Source: Eleginops maclovinus (lineage: Eukaryota; Chordata; Actinopteri; Perciformes; Eleginopidae). Taken from it: DNA of 64,000 bases. Both the position numbers and the translations under genes were made by a program. Position 1 is the first letter of the stretch. Every line of letters begins with the position of its first letter. The stretch is taken from positions 21,649,293-21,713,292 of the forward strand of contig NC_086357.1 of NCBI RefSeq assembly GCF_036324505.1, read 5' to 3'. Below, one piece after another: positions 46,239 to 64,000 of the stretch. The notes under the pieces are model-generated. The model was not told the DNA's origin and did not search any database. It saw only the letters and a list, made by a program, of their open reading frames with translations.

Positions 46239-49200
46239 TGTCCCAGTTGTAAGTCACTCAGAACACATGACAACAATTATGTTTGGAAAATGTTAAAATT
46301 CCTCTTTTGACATTTAGTTTATAGTGACAAAGCAATTACAAACTGTTTCTTGAAACTTGTTCTAAGAACACACACACAGCGATGAGCAGATCTGTGTGAA
46401 AAGACACCAATCACTAAGTACACCAATCCTGCAAGTACTGCAAAATTGTTAAGGAATCAGAATATCCTGTAGTGAACTTGTGTAAATCCTCTTGTGCCGT
46501 AAGAAAAAATGACTTTTCATGGCTTCAGTTAGCTATTCAAACAGTAAAAAAAACTCCATCAAATGTTGTTTTTGATCATCATAATTTAGGCTGCATGCCG
46601 ACAAAGGTCTGACCAGGGCCTGTGACCGGGCGATCCTTCCACAGATGGTGAGCTGACACCCTGCTGATCTATGCTTGGTAGTGCATTTTTTTCTCTGGCT
46701 GGAATTCCACTTTTACAATACCATGTATTTCCAGATTTTGTTTGGATTTTGATGACAGCAATGAAATGATGGAGTTCGAGCATTTAAATCATAACATAGC
46801 AAGTCTTCCCTGCCTGGTGAAATGAGCTCCTCTACATTCACTCACATCCAGACTGAGGAGGTCGGAGAGAAGCCATACATTAATGGATACCTTTCTTCTA
46901 AAAGCCTTTGTCATAACATTTCAGACTTGTGCTTTATGTCTGAATAGCGTCCACATTTACATAGATCATCCTACTTTCATCTATCAGAGGGGGTGGAGGG
47001 TTTTATCCAGTATCATTGCTATCTGTATATATCAAGTTTTTCCTCCTTCACTGCATTTGTGTTTTAATTAAATGCCCTGATATTTATCGTTTGCCAAACT
47101 GTTATCAGGAGACGAAAAGATCAAGGCCAAATCCAAACACTGGGAGTTGTTGTTGGTAGTTGGCATTGTGTTTGTGTAGTAAGGCAATAACCTTGCAGTG
47201 AGTTTCGTTACAGCAACAAGTCAGAACTCCAGAAAGTTGCAGTTTTCTTTTATAATAATCCCTGGTATTGTTAAGTGAATTCACAAAATTTGTACTGAAG
47301 ACCCGAGTGCATATTTTGGCATGAAAGAGTGAAAAACTTCATCTCACTATAAATTTCCAAATGTTTTCCTCCCTCTCCTCGTCCTCTCCTTCACTGTCTT
47401 TCACTCTGTTCTTTCGTCTTATTCTTCCACCCACACTAATCCTATTTTATTCAAGACATACTGTATAATGTAACACAGTATGCAGGACCTTGGCTCTGAG
47501 ACAGTTTTATAAGGGCCTTCTGATTGGCTGGGCCCCAGTTAGGGTTGCGTAGTCCATCGTCTGCACCATCCATCCAATCCTCTCTCATCCACCTGAGGCC
47601 ATCGTGGGTGCTAACAGTGGCTGGGGCCGGCTTTGCATCACAGGAGGGCTGTGAAAGAAGCGTAAATGTCAGAGGAATTAGCTGCCGTGCCGGCGCCCAC
47701 GGAGCCCGGCATGACAATGGGTGGGAGAGAGGAGAGGACAGTGGGTACAGTATCTGTAGAGCACATCAACACTGTCCCCCACTCACCTCTCCCTCCCTCT
47801 CTCCTTGTTTTCCTTTCTTTCTGTATTTTTTTTCTTCCTTGCCAACTCATTTCTTCCTTGCCTGCCCCCCCCCCACCCCTCGTTCTCGTCCTCGCCCTCC
47901 CTTGCTCTCTTTCTGTATCACTGTCTCGCCCACCTCGCCTCTGCCCGCAAGCAGTTTGGAGCAGATTATAGCCATGCCACCCCCACTCGCCCATATACAC
48001 AAACATTCACTCTGGCTCTGACGCACACAAAAATAAATGCACACAAACACACTTGGAGACTTTGTGTATCTCTGCCACCTACAGTGCCACTACATCATCT
48101 TCTCCCAGCAGCGCTCGAGCGTGTACTTGTTTCGAACATCCTGTCCAGTCCAAATGTGGTCGGACATGTGACAGAATGCCCCTCCAAGTTAAACAAGCTA
48201 AACATGGCCATTATCAAAGTCAAACAGACACCTCCTCTGACAGTTAAGGTTGAGGAAAGTGATATCATGGTGAACCGCAAGGAAACCAGCGATTAGACGT
48301 CCAACAGGATCAAGCTGTTTTTGTAATCACATGTTTACTGTGTGCAGTGGTTAAGGAAACCCGCAATTAAGACCCATGGATTCTAAGGGAATTGTGGCTG
48401 GACATTCAGAGAAAAATGAAAGTTTTTCAAAGCAATGAAACCCCACTATGTATCAGATACAGTCATATATTTCCTTTTGTATCAATCCTAATGCATGCTG
48501 TGTTTTCAGTTGACTTCACCCTTGCTTACATAGACACCTGTAACAGTTTGTTGATGAAGCAACAATCATCATGTCTTTTACTGAAAGGGGGCAGCAATGT
48601 AGAGGCAAATGCGAGCACTGGGGTGGAGCATTTTTTGTGTGTGTGCGAGCATGTGTAAAGTTGTGTGTGAGTTTCTGTTTTGTTTTTGCATGCATGCATG
48701 AGATCGTCTTTGAGCCATTCTGGCCTCTGTGCAGCCGGTGTGCTGCACTCTGTACGGCTGTATGGGGACTGCGTGGGCCTGACCTGCGATCTCACCGCCC
48801 ACCGCTCACACACACACGCAGCACGGACAACTTCCTCTGTTTTAGCTTGCAAGAAAGAGTGTGCGTGCATGTGTGTGTGAATTTGCAGAGTAAATACAAA
48901 TCGTTCTTTCCTTTTTCCTCAATCCCTTTCTTTCCTCACAGTGTGTATGTGTCTCTGCCTTATTATTAGTTTCCACATCCTCCTCAGGGGACAGCGAGGA
49001 CTGCAGCTGTCCCTATGACAACCTCAGTGCTACTGTCAATCACCATGGCTGCCTTTTCCTCCTTGGTTTATATACTATACTTGCGGCCTCCTCAGCTTTG
49101 ACAGGTGTGCAGATGGCACCTCACACAACTGTATATCTCACATCAACAAATGCACACCACAGTATTGCCGCACTGATATGAACCTTTTCATGTTGTGCGT

Positions 49201-49797
49201 CTGTAAGAGTGTCCTCGTCATCTGCTTTCCACTTATGATCTTATTTTTGTTATCATTAGTATGTGTGCTATTTGTTTGAATGCTGCAGATCTACATGGAA
49301 AATGATCCATAATAACTTCACGTGGATGAATGAAACAAAATAAGGACATCATTTTGCCAGCTGTAACTCCGAGGTTGTTGTTGATGCGTCGAATCTGGCG
49401 GGGATACACGTGTGTGTTTGTGAGAGTGTGTGCGTATCCCAAACTCTACAGTCTGTTGGTAATGAGTGCCCTGAGCATTCCCTACTACACCTAACTGATC
49501 CAGTAATTGCTTTTCCTCCTCTGCATTTATCATCATCTGCCTGGCCTGTCATGTTAGCTGAGCTGAGCTGTGCTGAGGTGGATGGAGAGGGGGGCAAGAC
49601 CGCAAGGTGGAGATGGTGGTGTGTCTGTCTGGATGTAGCTAAGGTATCCAAGGTGTTTGAGGGAGGAGGTAGAGAGAACGGGGCAGACGGGGCAGTGATA
49701 AAATGGTCAATATAAACTAGGACCTCCAACCGGTCATCATCACAAGGCAAATTTACTATATTGCCAACAATTATATTTGTTGCAGGGAAAAAATCAC
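46239..49797. other. Gene-free stretch
   Basis: No gene supported. 47520-47720 is non-repetitive with higher GC and may be a regulatory block. A C-run lies at about 47864-47876. Frames at 47805-48296 and nearby are low-complexity or unmatched. Confidence 0.5.
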
Positions 49798-49798
49798 A

Positions 49799-49825
49799 TT
49801 TTCTTTCTTTCTTTCTTTCTTTCTT
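49799..49825. repeat. (TTTC)n microsatellite, short
   Basis: About six TTTC units. Confidence 0.9.
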
Positions 49826-52800
49826 CTTTTAAAGCCTGTATCCTTCAAAGTACATCCGTTTGAAGCTACTTGCTATAATGTTTGCTATACATGTACATAA
49901 TAAAGGCTTATGTCCAGTGAGGTATGGAATGAATGCTTTTTGCCAGCTCAGATTGTTGCTTACAGCTTGTAGATAATGACCACCATGAAAACTGAGGTGA
50001 CAGTAATAATATATAGCTGCTGTTATCTATGGGTTACAGTCAGGGACAATGCATGCACACAGGAATGCACATAAAGTGTATACACTCACAGAGACTGCCC
50101 ATAAGATTTAAACAGATAGCCTCATTTTTGCAAGGCCTGCAAATGAGGTGTGTGTGTGTGTGTTTGTTTGTGAGGCAGCGTACTGTTTGTGGGGGAGGGC
50201 GTGCTGCTGCTGCTAGTGGGGATTTGATGCTGATGAGGTCTGTAATGGGAGTGAACAGGGAGCGTGAGGGGAATAGATTGGGACTTCATTGGCAGGCCTA
50301 CTCTCCCTAAGCACTGCAGTATGCTCGTCTATTTATTCCCCCATTTCAATGCGCCTTTGCTTTGACCTTTCTGCAGCCAATGACAGTAAAATCACATTGC
50401 CACTAGAGAGCTACACATCAGCTCCTGAGCATCCCTACATGATTTCCTCATTTATTTCCCCCTATCGTTCCCCACAGACACACAGGAGCAGCAGCGCTTC
50501 ATCCGAAATGGTGGGGGGCACTTCAGTCTGAAATGAATTGTACCTATGCCATCATGTAAATGATCATAGCTTTGACTATGCAAATTCATGGGCAAGAGAG
50601 AGAGAGAGAATGACACGCAGGCCGAAAGAGGAGGATGATTAAGGGAAGACATCAATTTGTATTCAGGCTTTAGGATCATCAGTGTTTATGCTGATGCTTT
50701 ATACACAACAGAGAGGGACATGCAGCAATTATTAATCCTCTGTAACTCCAAATTAGATTTTAATGTTTCATGTTATAGAGGATTCACGTTACTGGATTAA
50801 GACTATTGTTTGAATGACATATTTGGGCTTATTTTAAAAGTAGTGCAGTTAAGATTTGAGAACAGGGAAATTCGTCATGCTTCTTATTGACAACATTTTC
50901 CATGAAAAGACAAAACAAACGCAAAAAGTATTACCTGTATTACCTATAGCCTATTTCCCTGTGCCTCACACTTCCATTGAGCATGGGTTTATTTTGAGCT
51001 GATCAACCATGCTGCTGCCATAAATATTTTCTAACACATCAAACCCACTGCTGAAAATAGAGCCCAATAAATCCCCCAACATGTTAAACCAAACTATATA
51101 TGTGTGCTTGGCACCAATATCACGCATCTAAGTCTTTCCATAGGTCTTGAGGAGTACTACTGCTACTGTAAAATAGTACGAAGTCAGAAATAAGTGATGT
51201 TGTATGAATCTTTGGCCCACTCCTCATCTCTGTTTGAGGCTAGCAGCTTGAGGCTACATTTTTAGCTAATAGGATAAAACAAATCAATGTCTGACTTAAA
51301 TAACCTAGGTTGAGCTTTATTATAATGATATCTCTGGTTGTGCTGCATCAATTATAATACTTAGTGAATCTGTGGAATACTTAAATGTATTTCCTAATCA
51401 AGATTGAATGTGCTGCGATTGCCACACACAAGTAAGGAAGTATAATACAGTTGTAAAAGGTGGACTGATGATTGTGTTTTTTTCTCTTACAATGTTATTG
51501 TCTATAGCTATAACCTTTCAAAAAAGTTGTTTCTTTTGTTAAAAAAATAGTATAGTAAAATGTATTTATACATACTGACGCTCAAGTCTGTTTATGCAGA
51601 GTTGACATGGGTTAAAGAGGAATGCACACACAACAGTGTTGTTAAATCTAAAATTAGTTGCACACAGCTAGCACAAACATAGTGTAAACAAGGACAAAGA
51701 CAGTGTTCTGTGATAGTCCAGATGGTGAAACAACCATATTCACAAACAAACATGTTGCCCAGCAGGATGGCCTCAAACAAAAAGAATAGATTCAGCCAAA
51801 AAGCAGATGGAAAACACTCCCTGTGTCTCTTCTCCTCCCTCATCCTCTTTCCTCCCATCTCTCCTCCCTCTCACACACTGAGACAAATACACACTGCCAA
51901 CGTCTTCCTTTTCCCTTTTCTGCAAAATTATCCTCCAATGTGGGTCTTTGTAGCAGATGCAGGCAGCACAGTAAAGGGTTAAGAAGTGTTCACAAATGGA
52001 GCAGGCGGAAAGAAAAGGCAGGAAACATGAGCCGACGCTAAAAATAAATGAATCCTTGGGTGAGAGAAACACTCAAAGGTCCTAAAATAGCTGGTCAAAC
52101 AAAGGCATGAATAAACTAGAATGAGTTTGTTTTTTTTCAAGAGGAAGCCCCCACTTCTATTTCTGTGCTCCCTCACACAGCGACTCCCTGGTTGCTAGGT
52201 TACGACACTTGTGGCCGCCATCCACCGTCTGAAGGTGTTTTTTGCATCGACACAAGGCAGCCTTCCTATTCATCTGTCATTTGAAATGTAAAAGAGCAGA
52301 AATGGAAACACATGCATTGTCAATTAGGGGAACACCAGGCACAGCATGAGGGACATCCTACAGATCAATTTGTACAAAGACGGCTTGTATTTCAGATGCA
52401 CCATGGAAACAGAGACGACTCTTAATTACCTCAACAAACAGCAGCAGCAGGAGGAATTGAAGGGAAGAGGTAAATCTCAAATCCTGCCTGTTCGTTCATC
52501 TGTTATTCATAGAGAATTTCAATGCCAATTTTGACTTGTTGAAAATCAATGAGGCACCACAAAATACACTGTGACATGAAGTCATATCAAAACACTTAAG
52601 GTCCAGGTTGTTTTTTGTTAAAATGAGGAACTGTTTGCTTCTAAAATCTGCTTTTACCCCAAATAAAATCATATAAACCCTTCATGTCTCTTCTCTTCTA
52701 AGCTTGTTACATCACATTGTGGTTAAGTCCATTGAGTGGCAGCCTAGGAGTTCAGCTTGACTGTTGTGAAAACACAAAAAAACTGTCTGAAATGGAAAAA

Positions 52801-53397
52801 GCTGTTGATCAATTGACTGTACAAATCACTTTAACAATATTCAAGAGTTCTGGAAGCGATTGATTGCTGCAATTTTAAGAAGCAACTGGAATCCATGAAG
52901 TGAAACATGGATTTGTAGTTAAGTTTGTTCGATTAAACAAAAATAAAACAGAAACAAACATTTAAAGCACAACGTAATAATAATAATTATAGCTCACAAG
53001 GTTACCAAATAAAACATTTGCTTTTTGCTTGTCAAGATTTCAACAAATCTGCAAAGTTACTATTAGCTATTAACGCTACTAGCATTAGCCTATGTTATTT
53101 TACCTTGCATAAATTAGCCAAGCATGGAGACTTGCCCTCGGTTGCTTAACAAATGCTTACGTAAACATGTTGTTACTCACTGTTGGATCTTTTATGTTGC
53201 TGTACGAAGAAGATCATGGTTGACTTTCAACCTGCATGCACATTTTTGAAGCATATGAACTTCTATAGCAAGAGAAACTGGATGGTTATGACTTGGCTGT
53301 GTATCAATAATGATGATAAATGATGAAGTTATAATGATGACTGTTAAGCCCCTTAAATTCAGGCAGATAATTGTATGTTTTACGAACATTTTTGCAG
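49826..53397. other. Gene-free stretch
   Basis: No gene supported in 3.6 kb. 50880-53200 is AT-rich. A short frame with a following GTAAAT site at 52337-52470 was considered as an exon but lacks a convincing acceptor. Confidence 0.5.
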
Positions 53398-53494
53398 TTT
53401 CACCAACAGCAGCCATGTTGCAGGATGTTGTTTTGCCCTTTTACGACCAAGAAAAAAACGATGTCAGCATATACCTATTTCTCAGAAGCTCAGC
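53398..53494 (+). other. Candidate orphan exon, unrecognised
   Basis: A 97-base stretch follows TTTTTGCAG and precedes GTAAGT, both strong splice signals. One frame is open through it and encodes about 32 residues including AAMLQDVVLPFYDQEKND and IYLFLRSS, with an amphipathic, protein-like look. I do not recognise the family, and no partner exon was found nearby. Chance is a real alternative. Confidence 0.25.
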
Positions 53495-56460
<2,966 letters not shown>

Positions 56461-56531
56461 TCCTCTCCTCTCCTCTCCTCTCCTCTCCTCTCCTCTCCTC
56501 TCCTCTCCTCTCCTCTCCTCTCCTCTCCTCT
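56461..56531. repeat. (TCCTC)n pentanucleotide repeat
   Basis: About 14 units of a five-base TCCTC/CTCCT motif, in a pyrimidine-rich region that begins near 56412. Minus-strand frames encoding Glu-Arg-Arg-Gly repeats are artefacts. Confidence 0.95.
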
Positions 56532-58738
56532 CGCCCCCGCAGCCTCCTGAGCACAGCTGTCTACATGGCTGGGCTGTTTTCACTGACAGGCTGTGAGAGC
56601 CATGAAACAGGAGGGCACCAGGGACCTGGGCCACCTCGACAACATGCGCCCCCACAATCTGCTGTTCACTGTGTACCCCAACCCTCTCTCCGTCTCCCTC
56701 CCTCCCTCCCTCCCTCCTCACTCTCTCTGCCTCTCTCCACACTAACAATCTCCTCCACTATTTCAACTATTTCATCCCTCAGGCTCTCTGCACAATGTTT
56801 TTTTTTTTTGATGCAATGTCTCGTCTCAGTTCTATCAGATTTTCTGTTTGTGTCTGTCATTTTCTCTCCCTAATACTCCCTCCTTCTTTCTGCCCTCCAG
56901 TGGCCCTCTCATACTGTCACATCTGCATGTTTCTGCTGCTCAGCTGTCATGTCCCATGTTTTGCCTCAGCCACACACCATTTCTCACAAACAGAGACATG
57001 AAGAGGAGGGAAAGGGGAGAATGAAACAGGGAAAAGTCCGGGGCTGATTCTGAGGAGGTTAAGAAAGCAAGAGAGGGAGGCAGGGTGAATAAACCAACAA
57101 CAAACAATTTCTTATTTTGACTGGCTGCACAGTGCAATTGCAAGGCTGTCTGAAATTTAATAAGCACTTCTTTGGCATCAAGAGTCTGCTTGTTTTCCTT
57201 GGTGCCAAGGTAGAGGCGCTGCGTGGATTCCCCCATTTTCAGCCTCAGACGGGGGAAGGAGAGAAAACGGCCAAGGGCTATGGGGAGGAGAGCGTCTCTC
57301 TTTCTCTATCCGCTGTCTCCCCTGGCTGGGTGGAGCTTAACTGGGGGGGGGGGGGTTTAGCTGTAGGGTAGGTGCTGTAGCAGAGGTAGTGATGGGGACA
57401 ATCTCCCCTGGAATGCCCTAGAGGGAGACAGCTTCTTTGCAGTAAATAAACAGCCCACTCTCACTGCATGGAGCATCTCCTCCCTTTATGCATCTCAAAC
57501 CCTCAAGGACAGTTTCACATCTCTGTAGCCCCCTCTCCTCCCCACAGCTCTCACAATCATTGTCCCTTTCTCTAATATACTTTTTTCTTTCCACCTACTC
57601 TGTCATGACACTCTCATGCAAAACATTGTCACCCCACACACTAACTCACCAAAACCCTCTTAACACATCAGATCAAAGAGGATGAAAATGTGATCTTTGT
57701 AATTCCATTTCCCCCCCGTCCTGGCCCACACCATTGTGAAGTGTTTTTTTCTTTTCAAGGAGAGACAAATAACAATGAACAATGTGGGATCTGTCACGTT
57801 CTTCCCATGGGAGAAGACTTCTAACGGCATCTTCTATCTGGGATGGAGAGGAAAGAAGAGAAGAAAGAAGAAACACCCCCCCCTGTGCAAACAAAATCAA
57901 AGTGAGAACTATAACTTAACAACAGATTTGCTTTGTATTTACTGTATGTGAAACTCGTTCTGAATCCTTTAAGAAGAAAAAACGACACTTTGAAATACAG
58001 TAAATCAGCACAGGGTATATTTTTAGCCTATTAATGATAACATGGTTATTGCTCCATAACATATTTTTGTCTGTTGCATCATCACTGTGTTGTTCTGAAG
58101 GGTCCACTCTCTTTCAGCATCTCAGCTTGTCCTTCAAAATGTTTCTAAATTGGACCACATGTGACAAGTCGTCAAGTGCAGCAGTATGAAAGTGAGACAC
58201 AAGGTCAAAGACGGGTTTCACACATATTCTGTGAGCAGCCCCGCTTTCACCCCATACAAATAACACATCTGATTAGCTCTGCGCTCATTCCACCCACGTA
58301 GGCAGGGCGCAGAGTATAAACTGCGCACACCCTGCATGCTTCTTGCGGACGCTTTGAGTGCTTCATGCGATACTGATTCACATTGGGCCTTTGCTCCTCC
58401 TCCCTCTCTCAGCTTCTCACAGACCTGTCACTGCTTGACTCTCACCGCTCGGCACAGTGGGATTGACCCACTTCTTACACTGGTGGGCCCAAGTGAAGGC
58501 CCACAGGAGAGTCAGAGCACACACACACACACTCAGACACATCACATTATACATGACTGAGGACATATGATAACATACGCTGATGAATAAAACATGTCAT
58601 TATTGGTATCTAATAAATCCATCAAGGAAGGCTAGCATCTGCAGCTCTTCGGGAAGCTCTTACACTGCACTTGACAGGGATTTGAACCTAATGCAAATGC
58701 AAACACACACATACCGTACTGCCTGAATCACCTCCATT
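56532..58738. other. Gene-free stretch
   Basis: No gene supported. It includes a (CTCC)n patch at about 56694-56718, a T-run near 56797 and a G-run near 57343-57355. Confidence 0.5.
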
Positions 58739-59062
58739 GGACTCCTTTGTCTATTTCCGTAAAATAATGAAATCACTATGTAGCACTTACGCTTCTATTG
58801 GCTAGCGCTCCAACACATTGTATGTGATAGGCTAAGGGGCGGGACATCTCTAAGTAGTTGACCAATCACAACAGGGTCGGCCAGCTAACCAATCAGAGCA
58901 GACTGGGCTTTGGTTTCAGACAGAGGGTGAAAAGAGGTGCTGCAGTACAGGCAGTATGAGAAGAATAAAGAGCTTTTTGAACATTAAAGCATGGAGATAT
59001 GTCACAGTAGAAGAAAAAAGACAAGTATGAACCTGAAAATTACCATAATAGGGCCACTTTAA
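58739..59062 (-). repeat. Dispersed repeat, copy B, inverted relative to copy A
   Basis: The reverse complement matches 12369-12660 over most of its length, including ACCTCTTTTCACCCTC, CAGTCTGCTCTGATTGG, TTGGTCAAC and TTAGCCTATCACA. The right end, CCATAATAGGGCCACTTTAA, appears to be an element terminus that copy A has lost. Two CCAAT boxes lie in the body. Class unassigned. Confidence 0.72.
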
Positions 59063-59444
59063 TCAGTTTTGTTTTTGTTTTGAATAACTTTACTCATCCA
59101 TAACCTTAAGGGATTTAAACCGAATGCACACATAAACACACAGATATGCTTCAATGTAAAGAAAGTCAGAAGTCAGGTTGAAGGATAATTTAGGTTAATC
59201 CATTTTTAGAAATCTTTAGTCGGACACCACCTTTGTGTGGCTTTATAAGTTAAAAGTAGAGTGACTCACTACTGTGTCACCCTTTTTTCTGATCATCTTT
59301 TTTGTTTGAAGTACTCCTCTCATCCATGACAGGAGACAAACTGTTTCCTGTTCAGCATCTGACTCCAGTCGTCCCCAACTCTATCACATGATCTTCCTTT
59401 TCTATGCAAAGACCAAAGGGATGTCAGTTCTCTATAGAATTGCA

Positions 59445-59445
<1 letters not shown>
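59063..59445. other. Non-coding spacer
   Basis: Nothing recognisable seen. Confidence 0.5.

Positions 59446-59509
<64 letters not shown>
59446..59509. repeat. (CA)n microsatellite, 64 bp
   Basis: Pure CA units between TTGCAT and AACACAC. Confidence 0.96.
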
Positions 59510-63413
<3,904 letters not shown>

Positions 63414-63665
63414 TGTGGTTCTACACACTGTTGTTTCATGCCTGTAAGTATGACCGTTGGTTTATGCTTGAAAGTACGACTGTAAAAAGGGATCGTGGTC
63501 CCTTTAATTAATCTGTGTTTACGATGACGTGGAGCCCCATGCTTGTTGGTTTACAGGACAGCGCCATCTTGTTTTGTTATAACTTTTACTGTGTGATTAA
63601 ACGAGACACGCATTCGTGTGCTGAACTGTAATGAACGTCTCCTGCGTTTCAATACGATCTCCACA
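63414..63665 (+). mobile_element. 5' LTR of a Ty3/Gypsy-like retrotransposon (left boundary uncertain)
   Basis: The LTR ends with CTCCACA at 63665, directly before a primer-binding site. A TG start is possible at 63414 or 63429, among others, since no second LTR is in the window to compare. Inside, ATTAAA at 63596-63601 could serve as the polyadenylation signal and TTGTTATAAC near 63574 as a TATA-like element. It would drive and terminate the element's transcript. Confidence 0.6.
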
Positions 63666-63666
63666 C

Positions 63667-63684
63667 TGGTGACCCCGACGTTTG
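63667..63684 (+). other. Primer-binding site of the LTR retrotransposon
   Basis: TGGTGACCCCGACG begins two bases after the LTR end. TGG at this position pairs with the CCA end of a tRNA, the standard minus-strand priming site. The tRNA species is not determined. Confidence 0.7.
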
Positions 63685-63727
63685 TTTGCTGGACGTATCC
63701 AGAGACACAACACGACACGACACGAAA

Positions 63728-64000
63728 ATGACGGTGAACGCTGTTACCCTCAAACTCCCCGAATTCTGGGAATCATCTGCGTCAGCATGGTTTGCCCAGA
63801 CTGAAGCGCAGTTCGCGTTGCGTGAAATCACCGTTGATACTACACGTTACTACTACGTTGTATCAGCTCTTGGAAATTCAACAGCATCCAGAGTGGTGAT
63901 CCTCCTTAAAAATCCTCCCGCAGCTGAAAAGTATGCAACACTTAAAGCCCACCTGTTGAAAACTTTTGAACTGTCAGATGCTGAGAGAGCCAGCAGGCTT
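63728..64000 (+). CDS. gag: Ty3/Gypsy-like Gag protein, N-terminal part (cut by window end)
   Basis: An open frame of 91 codons runs from ATG at 63728 to the end of the window without a stop. Early residues LPEFWESSASAWFAQTE and FALREIT, then YYYVVSALG, and a later segment on the pattern PPAAEKYATLKAHLL follow the order of the mag/Gypsy type capsid domain, whose role is to assemble the particle that packages element RNA. It lies 60 bases after the primer-binding site, as expected. No break is seen in the part visible. The rest of gag, pol and the 3' LTR lie outside, so activity cannot be judged. Confidence 0.85.
   Translation, partial: MTVNAVTLKLPEFWESSASAWFAQTEAQFALREITVDTTRYYYVVSALGNSTASRVVILLKNPPAAEKYATLKAHLLKTFELSDAERASRL

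Noticed and set aside
48060..48296. Frame ending in a plausible C-terminal tail (VKVEESDIMVNRKETSD)
   Set aside because: It begins inside low-complexity pyrimidine-rich sequence, has no supported splice site, and no homologue is recognised.
52337..52470. Possible exon (frame including QINLYKDGLYF) with an AG|GTAAAT donor
   Set aside because: The upstream AG lacks a pyrimidine tract, the donor is weak, and no family is recognised.

Overview
The window reads as teleost (probably percomorph) fish genomic DNA. It carries one spliced gene in typical vertebrate exon-intron form, teleost-type mobile elements (Tc1, hAT, Rex3/RTE LINE, tRNA-derived SINEs, Ty3/Gypsy LTR) and many very long CA/TG microsatellites. 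There are no bacterial operons, ribosome-binding sites or CRISPR arrays. Species cannot be named from the sequence alone.

Layout. 1-2700 is AT-rich non-coding DNA with one decayed SINE. 2742-4162 (+) is a five-exon granzyme/chymase-like serine protease gene with a good Kozak context, an IIGG activation site, the His/Asp/Ser triad and a poly(A) signal. Its third exon has been partly duplicated in tandem, leaving a pseudo-exon that would terminate the protein if spliced in. 5.0-7.1 kb is a cluster of small transposon relics: a MITE, a SINE, and a hAT-type element with a perfect 8-bp target duplication. About 7.1-44.6 kb is gene-poor and broken by long (CA)n, (TG)n and (CTAT)n tracts, a 5'-truncated Rex3-like LINE with a perfect 16-bp target duplication (31245-31601) and a hAT MITE (38457-38866). 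44632-46236 is a full-length Tc1 transposon with an uninterrupted 340-residue transposase on the minus strand and 157-bp inverted repeats that differ at one base. 46.2-63.4 kb is again gene-poor with microsatellites and one inverted copy of a dispersed repeat also present near 12.4 kb. At the right edge (about 63.4-64.0 kb) a Ty3/Gypsy-like LTR retrotransposon begins: LTR end, primer-binding site and the start of gag.

No second host gene could be supported. Two short stretches (34194-34278 and 53398-53494) look like exons by splice signals and open frame but match nothing I recognise. The only genes with recognisable function are the protease (likely granule-stored in immune cells, by family) and the proteins of mobile elements. 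I found no convincing novel multi-gene system. The most interesting items are the duplicated exon in the protease, the intact Tc1 element, and the number and similar length of the CA/TG arrays.
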